DNA of 64,000 bases from Ceratothoa steindachneri (taxonomy: Eukaryota > Arthropoda > Malacostraca > Isopoda > Cymothoidae): NCBI GenBank assembly GCA_963969495.1, contig OZ018321.1, positions 64,138,780 through 64,202,779 of the forward strand, read 5' to 3'. Shown here one piece after another: positions 19,009 through 28,906 of this stretch. The notes beneath the pieces are model-generated. The model was given only the letters and a program-made list of their open reading frames with translations, made no database searches and had not been told where the DNA came from. Positions within the stretch are counted from its first letter, which is position 1; each line of letters opens with the position of its first letter. Position numbers and translations under genes: made by a program.

Positions 19009-19312
19009 ATCTTCGCGCACGACACCTGTCCCAGTACCGGGATGGGTGGGGTCGCTACCGCCTGTCCCTTGTACTGGGGACGAGTGCGTGCACTTTGACT
19101 GGTGTACTTGTTGACTTTTGGGGGGAGGCCGGCCTTCTCCCTTTCATTTAACCAGGTTTAATTGTTGTTTTTGTTATTGTTTTTGGTATTGTTTTTTTAT
19201 TGTTGTTTCCTGTTCAATTTTTAAAAGTAGCTTAGAACTAGGCTGTTTGTTTACGGCGACTTATGCCTAAGTCGGCAGTCGCCAGATAGCTCCCTTAAAT
19301 AAAAAAAAAAAA
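19009..19312 (+). mobile_element. Family 1 copy E, short 5'-truncated tail
   Basis: It starts within the last ~50 codons (ATCTTCGCGCACGACACC), directly after copy D's A-run. It holds the ORF2 end, a T-rich 3' UTR with TTGTTATTG-like runs, hairpins (AGCTTAGAACTAGGCT; GGCGAC...GTCGCC), and ends CCCTTAAATA plus poly(A). The 3' end resembles copy G more than copy B. Confidence 0.78.
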
Positions 19313-21587
19313 TCCCACAACTTTCTCTGGTCAGCCTCTAATTTTACAGGGTAGATGCTGACCTTCTTCTCAGCCAAACATCTCGGATCGGGGCTGAGGG
19401 GGGAGAGAAAAATGTTCCCTTACCCCTGAGTTCCGGTCTGGGGTGGTTGGATTTTAACAACCTGCTTCATCCCCTCCCATACCTTCCTCAAATACCTTTT
19501 CCTTTCCTCTTTACACTCTATCAATTTTAAGGTGGAGCCGCCATGCAGATGGACTGCCAGTCCACCAGGCGGGAGGGTAGGTTCCGAATCGCGGCACCTG
19601 GCTCTGCCAGGCCTGTAAGCACCTCTTGCAGTGAGGGCTACTGCGAGGGGAGATGAGCTGTTGCATCCCGTAAAAAATATAGGGTCACCATGCCCAATGA
19701 TGAGTAAAAAAAACCCCTTTAATTCATCCTGTACCAATGACGGAGCTGCCCTCGTGCAGCTCAACCGAAAAAATGGAGGTCCTCCCCCCCTATGCTTGCG
19801 CAGGAGACCCTCCATATTTATCTAACCGGTGAGGAGGCTTACTCCTCTCCTACGACTAAAGGTGTAGGGGACTCCCCCTCACCCCCTTCTCTGGAGGTGC
19901 TTTCAGGCACCATCCTATTTCCAGTGGCAGTCCCTCCTTTACTTTCTAAGGGGACTGCCAAGAAAGCCACCAGGCGGCCCATTGCCGACCGCCCCTCATT
20001 TAAGCGGGTCGGTAGGGCAAACCCCATTAGGGGAAAGAGGAAAGCCAGACCCCTTCGGTCGCTTCCCTCAAAAGACCTGCTGGCAAGAATATTGAATCTT
20101 GCCGGGGTCAAGGCCTGTGCCTCCCCACCAGCTGACTAATGCAATACTGCCAACGGAACCTGCGATGTCTTAGGAAGGTAGGGGGTTGGCCAACTGGAGG
20201 CCCCCCCGTGAGGTAGACATGGTCCTTGAGGCAACTTAGCCTCAGACGGTAGGGCTTTCCATGGGAAGGAATCCTGGCGCGGCGCCAAGCACCGAACCCG
20301 AATCCGCCACTACGCAAGGTCCTCCTCAAACGGCTATGTTTTCCAAGACAGTAAAAGGAGGGGAGGGATCTACTCTGACCGGTGCCCCTACGACTATCAG
20401 GACCTTCTCCATTTCGGAGAAAGACCTGGCTAAGGCCGGTCCATCTGGCCTGGGGGCTCCTTCCGGCGGAGGTGAGAAGCGGGTTCATTCCCGCCCTCCT
20501 CTCCCCAAAAGAAAAAAAAACAAGAAAAAGACAAAGAAGATTTGGGCCTCCTCTGTATCCGTGGGGCCTGCGGGGACGGATGGGTCTGCTGCTACGGTAA
20601 GCGACCAAGCCAAGATCGGCACATCCGGACCCTCTGCCCACACCCCTGGGTGCGAAGCCCTTGACTTTGACAAAGACCAAAAGTGCACAGGGCGGAGCCT
20701 CCATAACATCGGGGCCCCTGATTCAGAGGTTACCTGGCGTTTTCGAGCCCGCTGGCTTTAAACGCTTCCTCGTCATTCGCTCCACTGATGGCACCATGTT
20801 GGCCAAGGGTAACATGCTCCATCAGAGGAGAGCATTAGCTAGTGTAATTGGTAGAGAGCTGAAGGTGACCCGTTTCTCGGACAAGAGCTTTCTGGCGAAT
20901 GCGGCCAATCTCTCCGAGGCGGCCAAAATAAGTGCTCTTCGGACACTTCATTGCACCCCGGTGAGTGTCAGGCTGCACTCTACTATGAACTTTGTGAAAG
21001 GAGTAGTTTATGCGAGGGAACGCGTTGACCACTCCATAGAGGACATCACCTTAGAGCTGGCCGAACAAGGGGCGGTCAAGGTGGGACGTGTGATGAGAAA
21101 ACAGGGAGAAGCCTCGAGACCCACCCATACACTCTTCGTCACGTTCGACTGTGACAAGTTTCCTGATTCGGTGCGTGCCGGTTTGTACCGCTACGCGTGA
21201 AAGCATTCGTGCCACTGCCGCGGCGGTGCTATTACTGTCACCGCTTCGGCCATACGAATCGCTCATGTAGACGTGCAAAGTCAGGGTCACCCGAAGTCTG
21301 TGTAAATTGCTCCAAGCTGTACACTATAAGTCCAAATCGTGTGTGGCCAAGTGTTTCAAATGCGGAGAGCAGCACCCCGCTTCTTCGTAACAATGTGGTG
21401 CATATCTCCTTGAAAAAGAAATCCTGGCCGTTCAGGCCCAGGATCGACTCTTATTCCGCGAAGCTAAGGACTTGGTCCTGGCGCGCCCAACTCTGCCTGG
21501 GAGATCTTACGCCTCAATGGTTAGAAAGACACCCTTTGCTCCTATCCCATCCAGGCCAACGAGCACGGTTGTTTACGCCCTACCCTC
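19313..21587 (+). mobile_element. Family 1 copy F, 5' UTR and ORF1 only
   Basis: It starts inside the 5' UTR (CCCACAACTTTCTCTGG), joined directly to copy E's poly(A). It runs through a diverged ORF1 and stops near 21580, inside the Pro-rich tail (STVVYA), at a junction with promoter monomers. No ORF2 of this copy is present. Its substitutions (SVIGREL, PDSVRAGLYRY) resemble copy H more than B or G, so it is an older subfamily. Confidence 0.75.
19690..21587 (+). pseudogene. ORF1 of copy F, decayed
   Basis: The ATG at 19690 is followed within six codons by TAA (ATGCCCAATGATGAGTAA). Readable blocks then alternate between frames: 19792-20135, 20261-20680, 20661-21195 and 21197-21390. They include the central region (GPLIQRLPGVFEPAGFKRFL), a first zinc knuckle (CYYCHRFGHTNRSC) and a damaged second and third. 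Many frameshifts, for instance TACGCGTGA near 21193 where others read TACCGCGTG. It is cut off in the Pro-rich tail. Dead. Confidence 0.8.
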
Positions 21588-22101
21588 CGTAAGTGGCGAG
21601 GTGATTTGCCATCCTACCCGCCGTGCTGACGGGACTCAGCACCCCGTCTGACCTCATCTTAGCCTCTTCTCCTTCCTTCAGAACATTTGTTTCCCCCCGT
21701 AAAGGGCGCAGCGATTTGCCATTCTGGCTGCCGTGCTGACGGGACTCAGCACCCTGTCCGACCCCAGCTTAGCCTTTGCTCCTTCCTTCAGACACTTGTG
21801 TTTTCCCGCTGTTTCCCTGCTTTTCACACAACATCTCCAACAACTTTCTCTGATCAGCCTCTAATTTCACAGGGTAGATGCTGACCTTCTTCTTATCCAA
21901 CTGTCCCGGATCTGGGCTGAGGGGGGCAGGGACAATGTTCCCTTACCCCTGAGCTCCGGTTTGGGATGGTGTTTTTTTAACAACCTGCTTCATCCCCACC
22001 CATACCTCCTCACATCCCTTTTCCTTTGCTCCCCCGTAAGGGGCGCGGCGATTTGCCATCCTGGCCGCCGTGCTGACGGGATCCAGCGCCCCGTCCGGCC
22101 C
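21588..22101 (+). repeat. Promoter-like 5' monomers upstream of copy G
   Basis: Three related units begin CGTAAG/CGTAAA at 21588, 21698 and 22035. Each contains GATTTGCCAT, CCGCCGTGCTGACGGGA, then a segment ending TTAGCCTC...CTTCCTTCAGA. The first two are in direct tandem (period 110 bp). The second runs on into ~215 bp of 5' UTR before the third. The third leads into CAGCTTAGCC at 22102, the base where copies A and B begin, so monomers precede the inferred transcription start. Confidence 0.65.
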
Positions 22102-22561
22102 CAGCTTAGCCTCTCTTCCTTCCTTCAGATAGCCTGTATTCCTATCCTACCTCGTCGCTTTTCATACAACCTCTCCCACAACTTTCTCTGGTCAGCCTCT
22201 AATTTCACAGGGTAGAAGCTGACCTTCTTCTCAGCCAATCGTCCCGGATCGGGGCTGAGGGGGGAGGGGACAATGTCCCCTAACCCCTGAGCTCCGGTCT
22301 GGGGTGGTTGGCTTTTAACAACCTGCTTCATCCCCACCCATACCTTCCTCACATCCCTTTTCCTCTCGTCTTAAAAATCTATCCGTTTTACGCCGTGTTC
22401 AAGGTGGAGCCGCCATGCCGAAGGACTGCCAGGCCACCAGGCGGGAGGGGTGGTCCCAAATGGCGGCGCCTGGCTCTGCCGGGCCTGTAAGCACCTCTTG
22501 CAGTGCGGGCTACTGCAAGAGGTGGTGAGCGATTGCGTCCCGTAAAACAAAGAGGGTCACC

Positions 22562-24996
22562 ATGCCGAATGATGAAAAAAAAAAACATCTCCCCTTAATT
22601 CCCCCTATAACAACAACGGAGCCGCCCTCGTGCAGCTCCACAGAAAAGATGGAGGTCCCCCCCCCTGTGCTTGCGCAGGGGACCCTCCATACCTCTTTAA
22701 CCGGAGAGGAGGCTTACTCCTCTCCTACGCCTACGGGTGTAGGGGACTCCCCCTCACCCCCTTCTCTGGAGGTGCTTTCGGGCACCTCCCTATCTCCAGC
22801 GGCAGTCCCTCCTATGCTTTCTAAGGGGACTGCCAAGAAAGCCAGCAGGCAGCCCATTGCCGACCGCCCCTCGTACAAGCGGCTAGGTAGGGCAAACCCC
22901 CTTAGGGGGGAGAGGGAAGCCAGGCCCCTTCGGTCGCTTCCCTCAAAAGACCTGCTGGCAAAAATATTAAACCTTGCCGGGGTCAAGGCCTGTGCCTCCC
23001 CACTAAAGACTTATGACGCTGCCAAGGGGACCTGCGATGTCCTGGGAGGGGATGGCCAACTGGAGGCCCCTCCTGTGATAGACATGGTCCTTGAGGAAAA
23101 CCAGCCTCAGAAGGTAGGGCCTTCCATGGGGGGGAATCCGGGCTTGGCGCCAAGCACCGAACCCGAATCCGCCCCTATGCAAGGTCCTCATCAAACGGCT
23201 GTGGATTCTCAGGCAGGACAAGGAGGGGAGGGATCTCCTCCGGATGAATCCCCTGCGCCCACCGGGACCTTCTCCATTTCAGAGAAGGACCTGGCTGAGG
23301 CCGGTCCATCTGGCCTGGGGGCTTCTACCGGCGGGGGTGAAAAGCGGGTTCATTCCCCGCCCTCCTCTCCTAAAAAGAAGAAAAAGACAAGAAAGACGAA
23401 AAAGACTCGGGGCTCCTCTCCATCCGCGGGGGCTGCGGGGACGGATGGGTCTGCTGCCACTTTGGTAGGCGACCAAGCCAAGATCGGCACATCCGGCCCC
23501 TCTACCCCCTCGTGTGCGGAGCCCCTGACTAAGACCAAGATTGCACAGGGCGGAGCCTCGATGACATCGGGGCCCCTCATTCAGAGGTTACCTGGCGTTT
23601 TCGAGCCCGCTGGCTTCAAACGCTTCCTCGTTATTCGCTCCACTGATGGCACCATGTTGTCCAAGGGTAACATGATCCATCAGAGGAGAGGATTAGCTAG
23701 TGCAATTGGTAGAGAGCCGAAGGTAACCCGTTTCTCGGATGGGAGCCTTCTGGCGAATGCGGCGAATCCCGCCGAGGCGGCCAAGATAAGTGCTCTTCGG
23801 ACACTTCATGGCACCCCGGTGAGTGTGACGCCGCACTCTACCATGAACTTTGTAAAAGGAGTAGTTTATGCGAGGGAACTCGTTGACTACTCCATAGAAG
23901 ACATCACCCTAGAGCTGGCCGACCATGGGGCGGTCAAGGTCGAACGTGTGATGAGAAAACAGGGAGGGGCCTCGAGACCCACCCCTACACTCTTCGTCAC
24001 GTTCGACTGTGACAAGCTCCCTGAGTCGGTGCGTGCCGGTTGGTACCGCTACCGCGTAAAGGCATTCGTGCCACTGCCGCGGCGGTGCTATTACTGTCAC
24101 CGCTTCGGCCACACGAATCGATCATGTAGACGTGCAAAATCGGGGTCACCCGAAGTCTGTGTAAATTGCTCCAAGGTCGCACACGATAAGTCCAAATCGT
24201 GTGTGGCCAAGTGTGTCAATTGCGGAGAGCCGCACCCTGCTTCTTCGAAGCAATGTGGTGCATATCTCCTTGAGAAAGAAATCCTGGCCATTCAGGCCCA
24301 GGATCGACTCTCATTCCGCGAGGCTAAGGACTTGGTCCTGGCGCGCCCGGCTCTGCCTGGGACGTCATATGCCTCAATAGTTAGAAAAGCACCCTCTGCT
24401 CCTGGCCCATCCAGGCCAACGAGCACGGTTGTTTCCGCGCCCATTCGGAGCCCTTCTGCGGGCTCTACTACACCCGGGCGCTCCCCTGGTAGAGCTGGCG
24501 GCAAAAAGGGTTCACACCCAGCCCCGGCTAATACCAGGGCTCCCCCCTCCTCCCCCAGCGTGACCGTTTCCCGTAAGGCGAAACGGCCACGCGCCTCCAC
24601 AGAGTCGTTAGACTCACAGGAGGCAACACCCCTGAAGATGGTCGCTAGGCCATCTTCCGGGGTTCCTAAAGCTGTTCCCCGAAAGGAGGACACAACAAAG
24701 GAGCTTCGGCCCCTTCGCCCACGCTCCGAGGTGGAGCGGGTGGCTCGGAGACGGTGGTTCCTCGAAAAGAGGGCCCCCCGCCTCCGAAGCCGCAACGCCC
24801 GCCTAAGGTTTCGAGGCGGAGGGAGGAAAAGACTCGCATGGCGAACCCAACCTCCCCCAATAAGTCCTCGAAGGCGACAGCGCCTTCAGCGCTTTGTCCG
24901 GCCAACAGCGCCCGGGGTTCTGCCCCCGGGAAGCGTACGGCCATTCCCGTGAGGGTCTTCAATTCGAGGAGGGCCCCCGCGTCTCCTCCGAGCTAG
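22562..24996 (+). pseudogene. ORF1 of copy G, frameshifted near the C-terminus
   Basis: The ATG is in the same leader context as copy B. Identity to B's ORF1 is high through the low-complexity N-terminus, the central region and all three knuckles (CYYCHRFGHTNRSC, CVNCSKVAHDKSKSC, CVNCGEPHPASSKQC). One base is missing near 24691 (GGACACAACAAAGG; B has GGACAGCAACAAAGG). This sends the tail into an arginine-rich alternative frame that stays open to 24952, giving 796 codons. The original frame continues to 24996. Because only the basic Pro/Ser tail is changed, the protein could retain RNA binding, but the ORF1-ORF2 overlap geometry is lost. Confidence 0.8.
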
Positions 24997-26094
24997 GCCT
25001 GGAGGGCATATTCCTTCAATGGAATTGCCGTGGACTCCGGGCCAACTGGGAGGAGCTGCGGAGGCTCGTCTCGTCCCGTTCCCCGTTAGCTATTTTTTTG
25101 CAGGAGACCATGCTAGGCGCGTGCCCGCTGCCTGCCCTCCCGGGGTATAAGGGTCTTGCGACCCCACCACCGCGGGATGGCCGGGCTGGGGGATGCGCGG
25201 TTTACACCCGGCATGATGTCTCCGTTCTTCCTTTCTCTTTAGATAGCTCCTTTCAGGCAGTGACTGTGCAGCTGCACCTGGATAGGAGGTATACTATCAT
25301 TTCTGCGTACATTCCACCGTCAGCTGACTTCGACGCGGGGGACTTCCGCCGCGTCGTGGCACGGTTGCCGAGGCCCTATCTCTTGCTTGGAGATCTGAAC
25401 GGCAGGCATCCTCTCTGGGGAGATTACTCCATAAATCCCAGGGGACAAGTCCTTGCCGATCTGATCGAAGAGCTTGAGATGGGTTTCCTAAACGTGGATG
25501 AGTTTACGCATCACTGTCCGAGAACCGCTTCATTTTCTTGCCTTGACCTATCTTTGTGCTCTTCAAGATGCACAGCCTGATTTTGATTGGGGGGTGGTCG
25601 ATGACCTAAATGGTAGTGATCACTTTCCCATTCAAATATCATTTTCAGGGCAACTGCCGCCTGAGAGACCACCTCGGTGGTGCTTGGCGCGGGCGCGGTG
25701 GCCTGCATTTCAGGAAATGACTGAATTCTCTATCTCAGTCGAGGAGTTTAGGTCGGTAGATGAGGCCGTTGAGTTCTTCTCCGGCAACCTCATCGCCGTG
25801 GGCCTGACTACTATTCCTAGGACGTCTGGCCGTTTTGCACGCCGACCACTCCCATGGTGGTCGGCCGAGTGTGAGACGGCCCTCAAACAGAAGCGTTATG
25901 CCTACATGCGCTATAAGCGCCGCCCGAACGATTTCACTGTCGCTGAATTTCGTCGGGCTAGGGCTAGGTTCCGGTATATTTCGAAGCACGCCCGCCGCTC
26001 TTCTTGGCGGGCATACGTGTCTTCACTTAACGGGAAGACCCCTTTAGCTGAGGTGTGGAAGCGAGTCAAAAGGATTCGGGGCAAGTTCTCTTAG
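24864..26094 (+). pseudogene. ORF2a (AP endonuclease) of copy G, frameshifted
   Basis: The frame opens after a TAA at 24861-24863 and carries FLQWNCRGLRANWEELRR, FLQETMLGA, ISAYIPPSADF and LLLGDLNGRHPLWGD. One base is inserted near 25565 (CTCTTCAAGATGC; B has CTCTTCGGATGC), between DLSLCSS and DAQPDF. GSDHFPIQISF therefore lies in another frame. The linker ends at the conserved UAG (26092-26094), which is in frame with the downstream RT. The endonuclease is not producible in one piece from this copy. Confidence 0.82.
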
Positions 26095-28725
26095 GACCCC
26101 CCTCCCGTTCTCCAGGAGAATGGGACCGCAATCTCGGACCCCGCGTCCGTGGCGGAATCCTTAGCGACCGCTTTTTTCGCATTCTCTAGCCGTGATGCTG
26201 CTCCGCCAGCATTCAATGCACGTCGTGATGTCGCGGAAGGCCGCCGGCTGGACTTTACCTCCAGAGGCGGAGAACCCTTCAACGACAAGTTTACTGTGAG
26301 TGAGTTGCGTTCCGCTCTCGCTTCGTGCGCGGACACCGCCCATGGTCCGGACGATGTCCCGTACGCCATGCTTCGACACCTGGGTGAGCGAGGCATGGCC
26401 TTTCTGTTAGATATGTTCAACAGGATCTGGGTGGAAGGTCTTCTCCCAGACTCCTGGCGAATCGCTACTGTGCTCGCCTTTCGCAAGCCGGGGAGAGATC
26501 ACTCTACTCCGACCGGTTTCCGCCCAATCTCTCTAACCTCTTGCGTGTGCAAGTTGATGGAGAAATTGGTAAATGTTAGATTAGCCTATTTCCTGGACAG
26601 CGGAGGCCATCTGTCTTCTGCACAGTGCGGCTTCCGTAAGTTCCACTCCACGTCGGATGCTCTGCTCCGACTGGAAAGTGCCGTCTGCGAGGCTTTCCTT
26701 CGTAGACAGCACTACGCCACGGTGCTTTTTGATCTGGAGAAGGCCTATGATACCGCATGGCGATACGGTATCATGGAGACTCTCCACACGATGGGGGCGA
26801 GGGGACGCCTCCCAATGTTTATATCTGAATTTTTGCGAGATCGTCGATTCCGCGTACGGGTGGGGGGAGCCCTCTCTGCCCCAAAGGAGCAGGAAGAGGG
26901 TGTCCCGCAGGGAAGTGTCCTCAGTGTCACACTCTTTGACCTGAGCATCAACGGCATCACCTCGGTTCTGCCAGAAGATGTTCTCGCTACGCTCTACGTG
27001 GACGACCTTTCGATCTCTTTTGGCGCGGCCCAGATGCCAACTCTGGAGCGTCGACTCCAACAGGCATTGAACCGCGTCTCTCGCTATGCCGAAGCGCACA
27101 GGTTTCGGTTTTCTTTGGCCAAGACTAAGGTGGTGCACTTCTGCCGCCATCCACGGCTTCACCCCGACCCAGATTTGTTTCTTAATGGGGTGCGCCTGGA
27201 TGTGGTTGAGTCGCACCGTTTCCTTGGTCTTGTATTCGACCGACGCCTCACCTGGGAGGCTCATATTCGCAGCCTTAGGGTCTCTTGTACCCGCGCCATG
27301 GACATTCTCCGTTCCGTGACGTTCAGCGCTTGGGGCGCTGATAGGGCTACCGCCTTACTTTTTTATCGATCCTTTGTTCGCTCGAAGCTCGACTACGGAT
27401 GCGAGTTTTATGCATCCGCAGCCGAGCGTTTATTGCGGAAGGTGGATTCAATCCACCACACCGGCCTTCGCCTTGCGACCGGTGCCTTCTGCACTTCCCC
27501 CATTGAGAGCCTGTTGGTCGATGCTGGGGAGATGCCACTCGCTCTGCGCCGCGTGCAGTGCATCACTCGCCTGTACGCGCGAGCCCGGCGCCTCCCTCAG
27601 TCGCCAACAGCTCTCACTGCATCCGCAGCTGATCTCGATGGTGCCTATGCCGCCGAGAGACGCCAGTCATACCCTAAGCCCTTTGGGTTTAGGGCCAGGA
27701 AACTCCTTCGAGAGGTAGATATAGCTCTCGGGCCAGTGGTGCCCCTGGTTCTGCCCAGGACGCCACCCTGGAGGGTACCACATTTGGCTATTTGTCGCCA
27801 CGCCTCTGCTCCCAAAGCTTGTACTGCGCCGGGAGTATTGCGTTCGACCTTTTTGGAGCACACATCGTGTCACGCTGGTACCGTGCCAGTGTATACGGAT
27901 GGCTCCAAGTCCCAAGAGGGGGTTGGCTTCCAGGCCGTATCCCCTCTGTTTGAAGTCAGCGGGGCTCTACCAGGCGCTGCGTCTGTCTTCACGGCCGAGT
28001 TGGTGGCAATACACCACTCTGTACGGGAGATTACGCGACGTGCCCGGTTCGGAGACCGGATTGTGATCTATAGCGACTCACAAAGCGCCCTGAGTGCTCT
28101 CGGGGCATTGGAATCTCCGCATCCCCTGGTTCGCGAAATCCGTGACGCCACGGTTTTGGCGAGCCGGGCAGATGTCGAGATTATCTTCTGCTGGGTTCCT
28201 GGATATGTGGGAATTGCGGGGAATGAGCGCGCCGATGAGGGCGCCAAAAAGTCCGCGAGGACTCTGCGACCGGACCAGCGTTTCGCTCTTCCTCACACTG
28301 ACTACATGGCAGGAATACGGGCAGCTCTTCGGACTGCTTGGCAAAGAAGATGGGAGACGGTCGAGGTGAACTTAAAGTTGCGTGCCATTGCGCCGCGACT
28401 GTTCCCATGGACCTATCCCCCAATGCTGCGGCGGCTTCAGGTTGCTTTCTGTCGTCTTCGAATCGGACACACTCGTGTGACGCATCGCTACTTGATGGAG
28501 CGCTCGCCTGCGCCCTATTGCAACGACTGCGTCGTCCCCCAGACTGTTCGGCACATTCTTGTCGAATGTCCCAGTCTGGGTGATCTTCGCGCACGATACC
28601 TGTCCCAGTACCGGGATGGGCGGGGTCGCTACCGCCTGTCCCTTGTACTCGGGACGAGTGCGTGCACCATGACTAGTGGACTTAGTGACTTTTTGGGGGA
28701 GGCTGGCCTTCTCCCTTTCATTTAA
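26095..28725 (+). CDS. ORF2b+c: fused RT-RNase H of copy G
   Basis: One open frame from after the UAG to TAA (876 codons; 858 from the alternative start in VAESLATAFFAF). RT motifs are intact: LFDLEKAYDTAWRYG, GVPQGSVLSVTLFDLSING, LYVDDLSISF, HRFLGLVFDRRLTW. The thumb runs straight into RNase H through GPVVPLVLPRTPPWRVP. This is where copies A and B instead have a longer segment ending in ATGA. RNase H residues are present (VYTDGSKSQEG, FTAELVAIHHSV, IYSDSQSALSAL), but the His motif reads CWVPGYVGIAGN, i.e. His to Tyr at a normally conserved active-site position. The C-terminal PYCNDCVVPQTVRHILVEC is present. It shows that fusion is one state of this lineage. Confidence 0.85.
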   Translation, partial: DPPPVLQENGTAISDPASVAESLATAFFAFSSRDAAPPAFNARRDVAEGRRLDFTSRGGEPFNDKFTVSELRSALASCADTAHGPDDVPYAMLRHLGERGMAFLLDMFNRIWVEGLLPDSWRIATVLAFRKPGRDHSTPTGFRPISLTSCVCKLMEKLVNVRLAYFLDSGGHLSSAQCGFRKFHSTSDALLRLESAVCEAFLRRQHYATVLFDLEKAYDTAWRYGIMETLHTMGARGRLPMFISEFLRDRRFRVRVGGALSAPKEQEEGVPQGSVLSVTLFDLSINGITSVLPEDVLATLYVDDLSISFGAAQMPTLERRLQQALNRVSRYAEAHRFRFSLAKTKVVHFCRHPRLHPDPDLFLNGVRLDVVESHRFLGLVFDRRLTWEAHIRSLRVSCTRAMDILRSVTFSAWGADRATALLFYRSFVRSKLDYGCEFYASAAERLLRKVDSIHHTGLRLATGAFCTSPIESLLVDAGEMPLALRRVQCITRLYARARRLPQSPTALTASAADLDGAYAAERRQSYPKPFGFRARKLLREVDIALGPVVPLVLPRTPPWRVPHLAICRHASAPKACTAPGVLRSTFLEHTSCHAGTVPVYTDGSKSQEGVGFQAVSPLFEVSGALPGAASVFTAELVAIHHSVREITRRARFGDRIVIYSDSQSALSALGALESPHPLVREIRDATVLASRADVEIIFCWVPGYVGIAGNERADEGAKKSARTLRPDQRFALPHTDYMAGIRAALRTAWQRRWETVEVNLKLRAIAPRLFPWTYPPMLRRLQVAFCRLRIGHTRVTHRYLMERSPAPYCNDCVVPQTVRHILVECPSLGDLRARYLSQYRDGRGRYRLSLVLGTSACTMTSGLSDFLGEAGLLPFI

Positions 28726-28822
28726 CCCGGTTTGTTGTTGTTGTTGTTGTTATTGTTTTTGTTATTGCTTCTTTATTGTTATTGTTATTTCTTTTTATTT
28801 TTTCCTGTTTAATTTTTAAAGT

Positions 28823-28877
28823 AGCCTAGAACTAGGCTGTTTGTTTACGGTGACTAATGCCTAAGTCGGCAGTCGCC
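28823..28877 (+). promoter_or_regulatory. 3' UTR double hairpin of copy G
   Basis: Hairpin 1 AGCCTA-GAAC-TAGGCT (28823-28838). Hairpin 2 outer stem GGTGAC/GTCGCC (28849-28854 with 28872-28877), with a U-G pair where others have C-G. Same spacing to the poly(A) as in copies B, D and E. Confidence 0.68.
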
Positions 28878-28906
28878 AGATAGCTCCTTAATTAAAAAAA
28901 AAAAAA

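Larger units (their letters stand above)
22102..28906 (+). mobile_element. Family 1 copy G, near full length
   Basis: 5' UTR from CAGCTTAGCC (22102), ORF1 (22562), ORF2 (24864-28725) and a 3' UTR with hairpins, ending in poly(A) at 28893-28906. Very close to copy B in the coding region but with an E-like 3' UTR (TTGTTGTTGTTG-rich). No target-site duplication is found: its left side is monomer DNA and its right side the family 2 element. Confidence 0.85.
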
